In this document: positions 26,324-34,797 of the stretch, piece after piece
Numbering within the stretch: position 1 is the stretch's first letter
Layout of the letters: each line of letters begins with the position of its first letter
DNA from: a bacterium
Lineage (GTDB): Bacteria; Armatimonadota; Zipacnadia; Zipacnadales; UBA11051
NCBI GenBank assembly: GCA_030604405.1
Contig: JAUVVY010000018.1
Span: 1 to 64,000, forward strand
Length of the DNA: 64,000 nucleotides
Direction: 5' to 3'
Program-made: the position numbers and the translations under genes
Notes under the pieces: model-generated
What the model saw: only the letters and a program-made list of their open reading frames with translations
The model's database searches: none
What the model was told of the DNA's origin: nothing

Positions 26324-26951
26324 CATACGCCAAGGTGTACTGGTTCGGCGTGGTGGTCTTGTGCTTGTGCCACTTGACGTGACCATCGTAGAACATCACG
26401 TTGAAGCCGTCGTTGTGCCGCCGGTAGGCCCGCCAGTTGTTTATGTCCTGGTATGGCCTGTCGCCGTCGTCTTCCACGCCCATGTCGGCTTCCTCGCCGT
26501 CGAAGAAGACGATGGTATTAGCCGGGTCCTGGAAGTACGCGTCATGGGTACCCATCTGCCCGACTGCGACGTTGAAGCAGTAGCTCCACCAGCAAAGTCC
26601 GTCGTCCCGGGGTGTGGGTGGCTTGTGGTAGGCCGTTGCATCGGAGGGGCACTTGTAGATCTGCAGGTTGCGCACATAGGGCCGCAGGCGATACAGGATC
26701 GTGTCCCACCGCCAGTCGTAGGACGGTTGCGGAACAGGGCCGTCACAGTCGTGATGCGGCGGGATACACTCGTCGTGGTCCTGCGCGTACATCCGCAGCG
26801 CCAGCCCCCACTGGCGCAGGTTCGACGCACAGCTAGCCTGTCGCGCCTTCCCCCGAGCCTTCGCGAAAACCGGAAACAGGATCGCAGCGAGGATAGCTAT
26901 GATCGCAATAACGACGAGAAGCTCAATCAGCGTGAAGCCTAGGCGTCTCAT
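26319..26951 (-). CDS. Type IV prepilin-like protein with H-x9-DG C-terminal motif
   Basis: 210 aa. [19 protein letters not shown] shows the type III signal cut by prepilin peptidase after Gly5 with the conserved Glu at mature position 5. The downstream [17 protein letters not shown], the aromatic body, and [17 protein letters not shown] with the H-x9-DG signature place it in the large DUF1559-type family abundant in Planctomycetes and Armatimonadota. Exported and assembled into or near a pilus/pseudopilus, presumably using the PilB and GspF-like proteins at 55723-58384. The end overlaps a repeat. Confidence 0.9.
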   Translation of the reverse strand: MRRLGFTLIELLVVIAIIAILAAILFPVFAKARGKARQASCASNLRQWGLALRMYAQDHDECIPPHHDCDGPVPQPSYDWRWDTILYRLRPYVRNLQIYKCPSDATAYHKPPTPRDDGLCWWSYCFNVAVGQMGTHDAYFQDPANTIVFFDGEEADMGVEDDGDRPYQDINNWRAYRRHNDGFNVMFYDGHVKWHKHKTTTPNQYTLAYD

Positions 26952-26990
26952 GCAGATTCACGACATCCGTGCGGCAGTCTGATCGTGCCA

Positions 26991-26999
26991 ACTATAGCA
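26991..26999 (-). promoter_or_regulatory. Possible extended -10 promoter for the prepilin gene
   Basis: On the minus strand this reads TGCTATAGT, an extended -10 with a close match to TATAAT, about 40 bases before the prepilin ATG at 26951. No good -35 is seen, which is compatible with an extended -10 promoter. The remaining intergenic sequence to 27139 shows nothing else I recognise. Confidence 0.35.
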
Positions 27000-27139
27000 A
27001 GGTTCGGCGTCTGCCCGGTGGGTTCCTGCTGAACGATCTGCCTATTGTGCCAACTTGGCCGCCTCGACCGTATCCTGGTACGCGTGTAAGCTCCCGTCCA
27101 GCAATAGGTTCAGCGGCTCCATCTGCTACCTACCCCTCT

Positions 27140-27712
27140 TTAGTGGCTTTCCTTGGCGTCGCGGGCCGCGTTGAGCACCTTCATGAACTCGCGCATCCAC
27201 TCCGTGTTATCGTGGAAGGTGCGTGCAGTCACGATGTTGCCATCCACCACTACCGGCTCGTCCACATAAGTCGCCCCGCAGACTTGTGCATCATAGCGGC
27301 ATTTCGCTACCGTGGTGACCGTTTTGCCCTCGATAATTCCGGCCTTGGCAAGTATCTCGATGCCGTGGCAGACGGAAGCGATTGGCTTCCCCGCCGCCGC
27401 AAAATCCTGCGTGATCTGCATCAGGTCCTCATCGTAGCGGAGGTACTCCGGCGCACGTCCGCCGGAGACGACCAGTCCCAGGTACGCATCGGCGTTGACG
27501 TCACAAAACGCGATGTCGGATGCGAAGTTGTACCCCTTCGATTCTACGGTAATGTCCCAATCCGGATGCACATCGTGCTGCACCAGATGATAGACGCGCT
27601 TTTCCGGCCCAGCCACTACGATCTCGTAGCCGTCCTCCGGGATGCGGTAGTAGGGATACAGCGTATCGGTAACCTCTGCGGCATCGCCGATGACCAGCAG
27701 TACTTTCTCCAT
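27140..27712 (-). CDS. DJ-1/PfpI-family protein
   Basis: 190 aa from ATG 27712 with AAAGGGG eight bases upstream; a longer frame to 28237 runs through the next gene's antisense and is rejected. EKVLLVIGDAAEVTD carries the conserved Glu13, GLVVSGGRAPEYLR the central loop, and GKPIASVCHGIEILA the nucleophile elbow with Cys115-His116. Members are cysteine-dependent deglycases, glyoxalases or stress chaperone-like proteins of the cytoplasm. Which activity applies is not decided by sequence. Confidence 0.88.
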   Translation of the reverse strand: MEKVLLVIGDAAEVTDTLYPYYRIPEDGYEIVVAGPEKRVYHLVQHDVHPDWDITVESKGYNFASDIAFCDVNADAYLGLVVSGGRAPEYLRYDEDLMQITQDFAAAGKPIASVCHGIEILAKAGIIEGKTVTTVAKCRYDAQVCGATYVDEPVVVDGNIVTARTFHDNTEWMREFMKVLNAARDAKESH

Positions 27713-27921
27713 GGTCTTGCCCCTTTGGGAATGGGAATGTCTGCTCAAGAGAGATTCAACGCGGCACAACAGAATGCCTTCACGTGCCATCCTTACGCGC
27801 GCCCTGCGAATCCTAAATCCTTGTTTGCGCACAGACTGCTTGAGTTGCGAGTGATTGCAGGACAGAACAGGGCCTTCGGGGCCTGCTCTTCGATGCCGAC
27901 ATACGTGTGGACGCTCAGCGG

Positions 27922-28503
27922 CTACATACTGCTGCCTACGATGAGGAATACCAAGGCCGCCAGGTATCCGAACCCGAATAGTCCGCCCACGATGATTCCT
28001 ATCCAGGCGTGTGTTTTGCCCTTGGCCTCGGGGTGCTCTTTGACGTATCGCAGGCCCAGTATTCCCAGTACGAAGCCACCAATCCCGAGCAGTATGCCCA
28101 CGAAGGGAATTATAGAGAAGACCGCCAGATAGTACGCGATAAGTGCGTACATGTTCTTGTAGGGGATCAACCCGTCCATGGAGCTTTGGGTCTGCGGCGG
28201 CCCGCCAGGCTGTGCCAGGATATCCCTGACCGTACACTTCGTGGCTCCGTCGGAGCCCTCCCAGTCAACCAGAACGCGGCCCTCATTGACGTACTGCTGC
28301 AACTGTGCGCGGGTATAAGGGCCCCAGGGCTGCCCGCTTGGGTCAACGACCGTCCATAATTGCCCCGGTTGCGACTGGGGGCTTGGTTGGTCCCCGGCGG
28401 TGGTACGCAGCCCGCTCAGATCTGCGCCACAACCCACACAGATCGTGTCTGTGGGATGGACGCGCGCATCACACTTTGGACAGCGGAGCTCCTCTTTCGC
28501 CAT
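27922..28503 (-). CDS. Zinc-ribbon, GYF-domain membrane protein
   Basis: 193 aa from ATG 28503 with AGGAGG seven bases upstream. Order: zinc ribbon ELRCPKCDARV...CVGCGADL (residues 6-30), GYF_2-type domain LWTVVDPSGQPWGPYTRAQL with the GPY signature (about 48-105), then three hydrophobic helices in a DUF4190-like tail (GILLGIGGFVLGILGLRYVK, then a second pair after KTHAWIG). Such proteins sit in the inner membrane with a cytosolic adaptor domain that binds proline-rich peptides. The partner is unknown; the neighbour at 28635 shares the same domains. Confidence 0.8.
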   Translation of the reverse strand: MAKEELRCPKCDARVHPTDTICVGCGADLSGLRTTAGDQPSPQSQPGQLWTVVDPSGQPWGPYTRAQLQQYVNEGRVLVDWEGSDGATKCTVRDILAQPGGPPQTQSSMDGLIPYKNMYALIAYYLAVFSIIPFVGILLGIGGFVLGILGLRYVKEHPEAKGKTHAWIGIIVGGLFGFGYLAALVFLIVGSSM

Positions 28504-28634
28504 GTGGCTGCCTCCTGATGACTTCTGATGACTCACGGTACGCTACGCCCCACAGCCTTCCTCCGCGCGCATAATCCGGGCCCGGCCGAATCAACTTGCT
28601 CCGATAGTATGACGGGTGGGATGTGCCCGCGTGC

Positions 28635-29672
28635 TCAAAGCAACGCAAGCAAAGCGATGACAGTGCCGATGGCAAGCACGCTGAGCAGGCACCCAACCCC
28701 GGCGGCAACTTCCCAGTTTCTTTCCAGGTTCACATTCGAAAAGCTGCGGATGCGGTGTGAGGTGGGGTGCCGCAGGCAGATGAAGATGTCGCCGGGCTTG
28801 ACTACAATATCTATCGTCGCCCTGAAATCCAACAACGCTTCCCCGTCCCCGGTATTGATCTCATCGTATCTTATCTGCCATTTCTTTGTGGCTGTGGGGG
28901 CGGCAGAATAGCTTCCGTCGTCGTTGTAGTCCTTTTTCCATATAACATACCCACCTTTCGTCAGCACTTTGCCGATTAGACAGTCGTAGCTGGTACCACA
29001 GTCCAGGCAGGACACCTGTCTGGTAGCCGTCTCGATCGGAACTAGTATCGTTGTCTCGCAGTCCCTGGCCGGGCAAGGCACATGGGCGAACTGCGGGTCA
29101 GAGCGCGGCTCCGTCTCTTCTGGCTGCCAGAAGGATCTGACATCGGTGCTGCAGTACTGGCACGTCAGATGCCCCGCGCGGATTACCGCGCCGCAATTCG
29201 GGCACGATACATCATGTGGGACGCCCTGCTGGTCGAGCAGCCGCCCCGGCTGTGCAAGCGCCTCCAGGACCGTACAACTTCGGACGCCGTCAGAGGCCTG
29301 CCAATCGCAGCGTATGCGTCCCTCTATCAGATATCGCAGCAGCCAGCCCGGGCTGTAGGGCCCCCAGCTTCGGCCATTCGGATCCCGTACCGTCCAGACC
29401 CGTCCGTCGCCTTCTTGTGAGGCTGGTGGCTGGGCCCCCACTTCCCGCACCGCCTGCCAGATCACATCACGGACCGTGTGTTGTGTGAAACCGTCAGACG
29501 CGTACCAGTCGGGGTGAATCCGCAATTCAATGACATGCCGCTGCAGCCGCGAGGGACTGAACGGTCCCCACGTCTGGCCGCTGGTGTCGCGCACGGTCCA
29601 GCCGGCGCCGCGTGCGCCACGCCGGTCCGCTCTCATATCGCGCACTGTTTGTGGACTAACTCTGCGCGCCAC
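28635..29672 (-). CDS. Double GYF-domain, zinc-ribbon protein with C-terminal membrane anchor
   Basis: 345 aa from GTG 29672 (AAGGAG eight bases upstream). Two GYF_2 domains: GWTVRDTSGQTWGPFSPSRL and VWTVRDPNGRSWGPYSPGWL; a zinc ribbon CPNCGAVI...CQYCSTDV; a second Cys set PCPARDCE...SCLDCGTSYDC; a beta-rich region; and a final hydrophobic helix VGCLLSVLAIGTVIALLALL. The double GYF plus ribbon layout suggests a membrane-tethered adaptor. With the protein at 27922 it forms a likely co-transcribed pair of related adaptors. No enzymatic motif is seen. Confidence 0.75.
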   Translation of the reverse strand: MARRVSPQTVRDMRADRRGARGAGWTVRDTSGQTWGPFSPSRLQRHVIELRIHPDWYASDGFTQHTVRDVIWQAVREVGAQPPASQEGDGRVWTVRDPNGRSWGPYSPGWLLRYLIEGRIRCDWQASDGVRSCTVLEALAQPGRLLDQQGVPHDVSCPNCGAVIRAGHLTCQYCSTDVRSFWQPEETEPRSDPQFAHVPCPARDCETTILVPIETATRQVSCLDCGTSYDCLIGKVLTKGGYVIWKKDYNDDGSYSAAPTATKKWQIRYDEINTGDGEALLDFRATIDIVVKPGDIFICLRHPTSHRIRSFSNVNLERNWEVAAGVGCLLSVLAIGTVIALLALL

Positions 29673-29951
29673 TCATCCGGCTCCTTGGCTTGCCCATAAT
29701 GCGTCCAGTAGCTCAATACGCCCACATTCTTCGCTTGGCAGAAGCTTCTCGTAAGAGTCCGATGTTGCCGGGCTTCCCATACCACTATCTTATACCATAT
29801 TCGCCATTACGTCTGCAACCGAGAGCGGCGTGGGTCACATGCGCATCTTTCCACGCGGGACAAGCCGTGACACCCGCCAACCTTGGAGGACATCCTCACT
29901 CGCTGCGCGAATTAGCTCGCTGGCAAAGGTAGTACCATTGGAGGCAATCGT

Positions 29952-31256
29952 ATGGCAGCAAACGCCCGGCCTAACATCATCTACATCATCGTCCACGACA
30001 TCGGCCAGCATATCGGCTGTTACGGGGCCGGTGTGGACACGCCAAATATGGACCGACTCGCCGCCGATGGGGTGCGGTTCAACAACTACTTCTGCACCGC
30101 TGCCCAGTGCTCGCCCAGCCGCGCCAGCATCATGACCGGCCGCTACCCGCACCAGAATGGCGAGATGGGCCTGGCCCACATCGGCTGGGAGTTTCACTTC
30201 GGCGAAAAGACACTGCCGATGTACATGAACGAGGCGGGCTACGAGACCCACCTGTTCGGCCATCAGCACGAGCATTCCGACGCCTCAAAGCTCGGCTACC
30301 AGCACCTACATTCCCCGGAGCAGAGCCAGGCCAAGGTTGTCGGGGCGGAGTTGATGGAATTCCTGCGTGAGCATGCGGCCAATCCCGGCGACAAGCCCCT
30401 GCACATCTGCGCCGGCTTCAGCGAGCCGCACCGCCCGTACCAGCGCGAGGGCTACCCGATGGACGATCCGCAGACGGTGCAGATTCAGCCCTGGCTGCCC
30501 GACAGGCCGGGCATCCGCGAGGATACTGCCGGCCTCAATGGTCTGATCCGGGTGGTTGACGAGGTTGTCGGGGAAGTCAGGGCCGCGCTGCAGGAGACGG
30601 GCCTGGAGCAGGATACTCTGTTCATCTTCACCACCGACCACGGCACGGCGATGCCCAGAGCCAAGGGCACCTGCTACGATCCCGGCATAGAGACCGCCCT
30701 GATCATGCATCAGCCTGGCGCAATCGAGGGCGGCAGGCAGTATGATGAGCTGCTTATCAACTGTGACTTCATGCCGACGCTGCTGGAAATGGTCGGAGGA
30801 CCCGAGGCCGATAGCATCGCTGGCCGCAGCTTCTATCCCCTGTTGACCGGCCAGGACTACTCCCCCCACGATCACATCTTCACCGAGATGACCTGGCATG
30901 ACCGCTACAACCCGATGCGCTCGGTCCGCACCGAGAAATACAAGTACATCCGCAACTTCGGCGACCGGCCGCTGGTGTTCATGCCGCTGGATATATGGAA
31001 CGGCAAGGCCGGCCAGGAAATGGCCTGGGAATACTATACGCCGCGGCGACCCGAGCACCAGCTTTACGACCTCGAAAAGGACCCGCTGGAGATGAATGAT
31101 GTCGCCGAGGACCGCGAGTACGCCGATGTGCTCGCCGAGCTTTCCGGCATGGTTCAGCGGTGGATGGAAGATACCGATGACCCGCTGCTTTTGGGCGATG
31201 TCCCAGCGACGCCGCAGCAGGCCCATCGCGCCAGAACAACCTGGCAGACGAACTAG
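29952..31256 (+). CDS. Sulfatase (formylglycine-dependent)
   Basis: 434 aa; TTGGAGG precedes ATG 29952 by about 8 bases. RPNIIYIIVHDIGQHIGCYG holds the first metal site, with His-Asp in place of the usual Asp-Asp; CSPSRASIMTGRYPHQNG is the canonical C-x-P-S-R motif whose Cys53 becomes formylglycine; IFTTDHGTAMPRAKGTCYDP is the second metal region. It resembles heparan N-sulfatase-like S1 enzymes. No signal peptide is visible, so action on imported oligosaccharides in the cytoplasm is inferred. It is followed 27 bases later by a creatininase-family gene. Confidence 0.9.
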   Translation: MAANARPNIIYIIVHDIGQHIGCYGAGVDTPNMDRLAADGVRFNNYFCTAAQCSPSRASIMTGRYPHQNGEMGLAHIGWEFHFGEKTLPMYMNEAGYETHLFGHQHEHSDASKLGYQHLHSPEQSQAKVVGAELMEFLREHAANPGDKPLHICAGFSEPHRPYQREGYPMDDPQTVQIQPWLPDRPGIREDTAGLNGLIRVVDEVVGEVRAALQETGLEQDTLFIFTTDHGTAMPRAKGTCYDPGIETALIMHQPGAIEGGRQYDELLINCDFMPTLLEMVGGPEADSIAGRSFYPLLTGQDYSPHDHIFTEMTWHDRYNPMRSVRTEKYKYIRNFGDRPLVFMPLDIWNGKAGQEMAWEYYTPRRPEHQLYDLEKDPLEMNDVAEDREYADVLAELSGMVQRWMEDTDDPLLLGDVPATPQQAHRARTTWQTN

Positions 31257-31283
31257 AAGTGTCTGTCTGGAGGCAGAGCCGCC

Positions 31284-31997
31284 ATGAAGTACGAAGAATG
31301 TCTTCCGCACCAACTGGACAAGATCATCGAGGAATGCCCGTTCGCCATTATCCCCTGGGGCGCACACGAGTGGCACGGGCCGCACAACGCCCTCGGCCTG
31401 GATACCATCAAGGCCTATCACATGGCCCTGGACCTGTGCGACGAGGTCGGTGGGGTCGTGCTGCCGCCGGTCTATTGCGGCTACCAGACGATGAAGCCCT
31501 GGCGCGGCTTCCGTCTCACGCTTGAGTTCACGCGGGAGACTGTTTACAACCTGCTCCTGCAGCACCTGGAGCAGCTCTATGACGAGGGCTTTCTGCTGAT
31601 GCTGGTGCTGATGGGCCACTACGGCAACAAGCATGTGGAGGTTATCCAGGAGGCGGCGCAGCGGTTCAATGGTTGCCACAACCAAGCCCGCGCTGTGGCC
31701 TGGCAGGATTACCTGCCGGCGGGCTGGGTCAACGTTACAGGCGGCGACCACGCGGGCAAGAATGAGACTTCAATGCTCATGCACTACCGGCCTGACCTGG
31801 TGGAGTTGTCGCAACTGCCCGCCGACGGTGAGATTCTGTCGGGAATCTACGGAGTCAGTGGCGAGGACCCACGAGAGGCCACAGCGGAACATGGCAAGAT
31901 GCTCGCGGAACTGTTTGTCGAGCAGGCAGCTCCCAAGATCCGCGAAATGCTAGCCGAGGTCATGGAGATCCGCGACAATTCGCAGGGGCAACTCTAG
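31284..31997 (+). CDS. Creatininase-family metal-dependent amidohydrolase
   Basis: 237 aa. PWGAHEWHGPHNALGLDT (E29, H31) matches the PxGSxEQHGPHLPxxTD motif, LMGHYGNKH the NGHGGN loop and GDHAGKNETSMLM the HAGExETS motif, which together bind two divalent ions. The family includes creatininase, mycofactocin peptidase MftE and riboflavin-pathway formamide hydrolases. Position after the sulfatase suggests hydrolysis of a sugar-linked amide or lactam, which is inference. No signal peptide. Confidence 0.88.
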   Translation: MKYEECLPHQLDKIIEECPFAIIPWGAHEWHGPHNALGLDTIKAYHMALDLCDEVGGVVLPPVYCGYQTMKPWRGFRLTLEFTRETVYNLLLQHLEQLYDEGFLLMLVLMGHYGNKHVEVIQEAAQRFNGCHNQARAVAWQDYLPAGWVNVTGGDHAGKNETSMLMHYRPDLVELSQLPADGEILSGIYGVSGEDPREATAEHGKMLAELFVEQAAPKIREMLAEVMEIRDNSQGQL

Positions 31998-32064
31998 CTT
32001 ACATTGACACTGGGCAGGCCGTATCATTGTCACCGACCACCTGACCGAAGTGAGGAGCACGATG

Positions 32065-32964
32065 ATGGCAGAATTGACGCAACAGTTCAAGGAATTCGCC
32101 TCAAACGCCGGTGCCGACCTGGTCGGGATAGCCGGCATGGACCGTTTTGCCGGCTGGCCTCCCGAGCGCAGTCCTGTCTCGATATTTCCCGACGCCGAGG
32201 CAGTGGTCGCCGTTGGGCGTCGCATCACCCGGGGCACTCTTCGCGGCAACGAAGAGGGCACCAATTTCAACACCTACCAGAGCTTCGGCTACCACTGGCT
32301 GGACACTGAATTCCTCGCCCTGACAACATTCGAATGTGTGGAAACTCTCGAAGATGGAGGTTGGGAAGCCGTGCCGCTTTTCCCGTTCCCGCCCGAGGCG
32401 TGGCCCCAGGGCATCCCCGTCAGGCCGGATCTGCCCGCGCCAAATGTCTATCCCGATTTCAGCCATGTGGCGGTTGCCTGCGGCCTGGGCGAGATCGGCA
32501 TCAACGGAGACCTCCTGACACCCCGGTTTGGCCCGCGCCAGCGCATCCAGCTCATCCTCACCGACGCGCCCCTGCAGCCCGACCCGGTTTGCCAGAGGCG
32601 AATATGCCAGGACTGCATGGCCTGTGCTGAAAGCTGTCCACTGGGGGCCATCAGCAAAGACGAATTCGACGACCTTACCATCGCCGGCAAGACCATGCGC
32701 GTGGCGAAGATAGATTATCAAAAGTGCCGCAGTTGCCAAAACGGCGCCTGCCCCAACCGCTATCACCAGGCTGGCAAGCCCGACCGCCTGGGAGCCGTCT
32801 GTAACCGCACCTGTGTAGATGCCTTGGAAGCTCGCGGGGTCTTGAGCAACACATTCGAAAACCCCTTCCGCAAGCGCAACGCCTGGGGCATTGACCAGAC
32901 CGGCAACCCGATCGAAGTACCCGTCGAACCCGCCTCAAGCCGCAAGAGTGAGGAGGGGCAATAA
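32065..32964 (+). CDS. QueG-like iron-sulfur protein A
   Basis: 299 aa from ATG 32065 (GAGGAG upstream; MAELTQQ matches the start of the next protein). The N-terminal part (FPDAEAVVAVGRRI, then AVACGLGEIGINGDLLTP and FGPRQRIQLILTDA) resembles the corrinoid-binding fold of epoxyqueuosine reductase and reductive dehalogenases. CQDCMACAESCP is a 4Fe-4S motif; CRSCQNGACPNRYHQ adds more Cys. It lacks the C-terminal HEAT region of QueG. Its stop overlaps the next ATG by one base, so the two are co-translated and likely form a complex. Confidence 0.75.
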   Translation: MAELTQQFKEFASNAGADLVGIAGMDRFAGWPPERSPVSIFPDAEAVVAVGRRITRGTLRGNEEGTNFNTYQSFGYHWLDTEFLALTTFECVETLEDGGWEAVPLFPFPPEAWPQGIPVRPDLPAPNVYPDFSHVAVACGLGEIGINGDLLTPRFGPRQRIQLILTDAPLQPDPVCQRRICQDCMACAESCPLGAISKDEFDDLTIAGKTMRVAKIDYQKCRSCQNGACPNRYHQAGKPDRLGAVCNRTCVDALEARGVLSNTFENPFRKRNAWGIDQTGNPIEVPVEPASSRKSEEGQ

Positions 32965-34016
32965 TGGCCGAGCTTACGGCACAAGAGGTCAAGCGGGCCG
33001 GCCTTGAGGCCGGCCTCGACGGCGTGGGCATCGCCAACATTGAGCGGCTTGAAAACGCGCCTCCGCAGATGCAACTGGCCAACATCTTCCCCGAGTGCAA
33101 ATCCGTCATCGTCACCCTGCGGCGCATCCCGCGCGGCGTCTATCGCGGCATCGAAGAGGGCACCCACTGGAGCAATTACACCTTCTACGGCTACAACCGC
33201 CTCAACTCGCTTTTCCGGCCGCTTGGCACTTATCGCCTTGCCTGCTTGATTGAGGACCACGGCTGGGAGGCGGTGCCGATATACCCCGGCGTCCCGGAAG
33301 CTCAGCCCACGCGCGAGCCGGTTCGCACGGGCCAGGTTGGCGCTGATGTGTTCCCGGCCATCCGCATCGCCGCCATTGCCGCCGGCTTGGGCGAATGTGG
33401 TTGGTCCAAGGTCTTTTTGACGAAACGCTTCGGCCCGCGCCAGCGCCTGGGCATGATCCTTACCGATGCCGAGCTACAGCCCGATCCGCTGGTGGAGCCG
33501 GGCTCGATCTGCAGCCGCTGCATGGCCTGCGTGCGCGAATGTCGTGGCCATGCCATCCCCCATATCAGCGAGGGCAAGACCGTCAGGATACAGATTGAGG
33601 ACAAGGTGTACGAGTGGGCGGATGTGGACATGGGCAAGTGCTGTCTCACCCACCACGGCATGAACAAGGAGGTCTCACCCTTCCTGGCCCGCGATTTCCC
33701 AGGACTGAAGCTCAACGTGGCCGAGCAGGAGATGTCCGAGGAAGAGGCTTACAAGCTGTCCTATACGGTGGCAGGTGGCACCTGGCGCAAGACCGATGAG
33801 TTTCCCACCGGCAACCTGGTGGACTACTACAAGACGATGTTGAGCAGTACCGGCTATTACGCCGTGTGCGGTGCCGGCGGCTGTATCAGGGCATGCATGA
33901 TGAGTCTGGAAAAATCCGGCCGCATCGAGGCCACCTACAACGAGCCGTTCCGCAAGCGCCCCGCGTGGAAACTCGATTACCAAGGCCAGGTGCAGACCGA
34001 GGCCGACGCCGAATAA
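32964..34016 (+). CDS. QueG-like iron-sulfur protein B (paralogue)
   Basis: 350 aa, starting in the TAATG overlap with protein A. FPECKSVIVTLRRIPRGVYR, AAGLGECGWSKVFLTKRFGP and GMILTDAELQPDPL align with protein A. CSRCMACVRECRG is a single 4Fe-4S-type motif; the second cluster is not standard, but CCLTHHGM and VCGAGGCIRACM add Cys residues. It has an extra 45-residue insertion before the C terminus relative to A. Both end in a shared NEPFRKR/ENPFRKR segment. A redox role with a corrinoid or flavin is inferred. Whether the pair acts on the creatininase/sulfatase substrates is unknown. Confidence 0.72.
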   Translation: MAELTAQEVKRAGLEAGLDGVGIANIERLENAPPQMQLANIFPECKSVIVTLRRIPRGVYRGIEEGTHWSNYTFYGYNRLNSLFRPLGTYRLACLIEDHGWEAVPIYPGVPEAQPTREPVRTGQVGADVFPAIRIAAIAAGLGECGWSKVFLTKRFGPRQRLGMILTDAELQPDPLVEPGSICSRCMACVRECRGHAIPHISEGKTVRIQIEDKVYEWADVDMGKCCLTHHGMNKEVSPFLARDFPGLKLNVAEQEMSEEEAYKLSYTVAGGTWRKTDEFPTGNLVDYYKTMLSSTGYYAVCGAGGCIRACMMSLEKSGRIEATYNEPFRKRPAWKLDYQGQVQTEADAE

Positions 34017-34065
34017 AGCCACTCACTCGGCCAGCACTAACTGCGCAGTTGATACGGTTGGCATC

Positions 34066-34302
34066 GGGTGCGAGTTTAGATTGTCGGCAGTAACGCAAGG
34101 TACGCAGCCATCACCCTCACCCCCGGCCCCTCTCCCGCAGGGAGAGGGGAGAACGGCATACGGCAAAGGCAAATGCCATTGACGGCATTCTCGGGCTGGA
34201 AGCTGAGAACGCTGACCCCCACGTTCTCACCTGACCTGCTCCAGGCGCAGGTCAGGCCGAGCTACGCGTTTGTGACTTTGCCGACAATCTAAACTCGCAC
34301 CC
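34066..34302. mobile_element. 237-bp non-autonomous element, 24-bp perfect inverted ends, 8-bp target duplication
   Basis: The left end (34066-34089) begins GGGTGCGAGTTTAGATTG and is repeated perfectly inverted at 34279-34302 for 24 bases. TTGGCATC stands directly outside both ends (34058-34065 and 34303-34310), a clear target duplication. Inside are CCCCTCTCCCGCAGGGAGAG (34126-34145) and a structured module shared with 26218-26300. No coding frame. It sits between the iron-sulfur genes and a candidate small RNA. Confidence 0.8.
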
Positions 34303-34344
34303 TTGGCATCGTTGTTGCATTATGTTTCAGAAACTGTTAGGATA

Positions 34345-34494
34345 TGTTTGAGCAGATGTTGAGACGGGTAGTATGAGTGCGGATTGGTCGGGGTTGGAAT
34401 GTAGGGGTTGGGAGGATGCCCTGGGACGGTGGCAAGAAGCAGCCATTATTTATCTGACACAGATGCCCTGTTCCCGCAGGGCATCCTCTTTTTT
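34345..34494 (+). ncRNA. Candidate small RNA ending in an intrinsic terminator
   Basis: A weak promoter (TTGCAT 34315-34320, 17-base spacer, TAGGAT 34338-34343) precedes a G-rich 150-base segment that ends in a terminator. GAGGATGCCCTG at 34411-34422 is perfectly complementary to CAGGGCATCCTC at 34477-34488, while GATGCCCTG at 34463-34471 can pair with the same 3' strand, so two mutually exclusive stems are possible. It matches no RNA family I can name. Confidence 0.35.
34462..34494 (+). terminator. Rho-independent terminator
   Basis: Stem GATGCCCTG / CAGGGCATC with loop TTCCCG followed by CTCTTTTTT. It is well formed and lies upstream of the tRNA promoter, so it stops transcription entering from the left. 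Confidence 0.8.
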
Positions 34495-34557
34495 CGGCCG
34501 CCGCTTCAGGTAGTGCTGCCTCCCGCCGTGGGCGGGAGATGATTGGCGTGCCGTTGG

Positions 34558-34586
34558 TTGACAACACCTGTGACTGTGGGTAAAAT
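34558..34586 (+). promoter_or_regulatory. Near-consensus sigma-70 promoter of tRNA-Leu
   Basis: TTGACA at 34558-34563 and TAAAAT at 34581-34586 with an exact 17-base spacer. The tRNA starts 17 bases after the -10, giving a short leader. Confidence 0.85.
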
Positions 34587-34602
34587 GTTCCCACTGCCAG
34601 GT

Positions 34603-34689
34603 GCCGAAGTGGTGGAATTGGCAGACACGCTGTCCTCAGGAGGCAGTGGGCTCGCGCCCGTGCCGGTTCGAATCCGGCCTTCGGCACCA
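34603..34689 (+). tRNA. tRNA-Leu (anticodon CAG)
   Basis: 87 nt including the encoded CCA. Acceptor GCCGAAG (34603-34609) pairs with CTTCGGC (34679-34685); discriminator A then CCA. The anticodon stem CTGTC/GGCAG encloses CTCAGGA, giving anticodon CAG, which reads CUG. A long variable arm (TGGGCTCGCGCCC region) and the T arm GGTTCGAATCC confirm a class II leucine tRNA. Confidence 0.95.
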
Positions 34690-34797
34690 TAGTAGCGAAA
34701 TCCACTTGTGACCGGGTCGCTGCACCTTATCGGCGACCTTTTTCGTGCACGAGCGACAGCCCGGCCAAATACCCATATTCTCAGGACAGATGCCAAG

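Noticed and set aside
30306-31751. 481-codon minus-strand frame across sulfatase and creatininase genes
   Set aside because: The plus strand holds exact family motifs in two genes; the antisense frame crosses their junction without any domain.
34411-34494. SRP RNA or tmRNA
   Set aside because: Only CAAGAAGCAGCC resembles the SRP loop; the matching 5' strand and GGAA tetraloop are absent, and there is no tRNA-like end for tmRNA.
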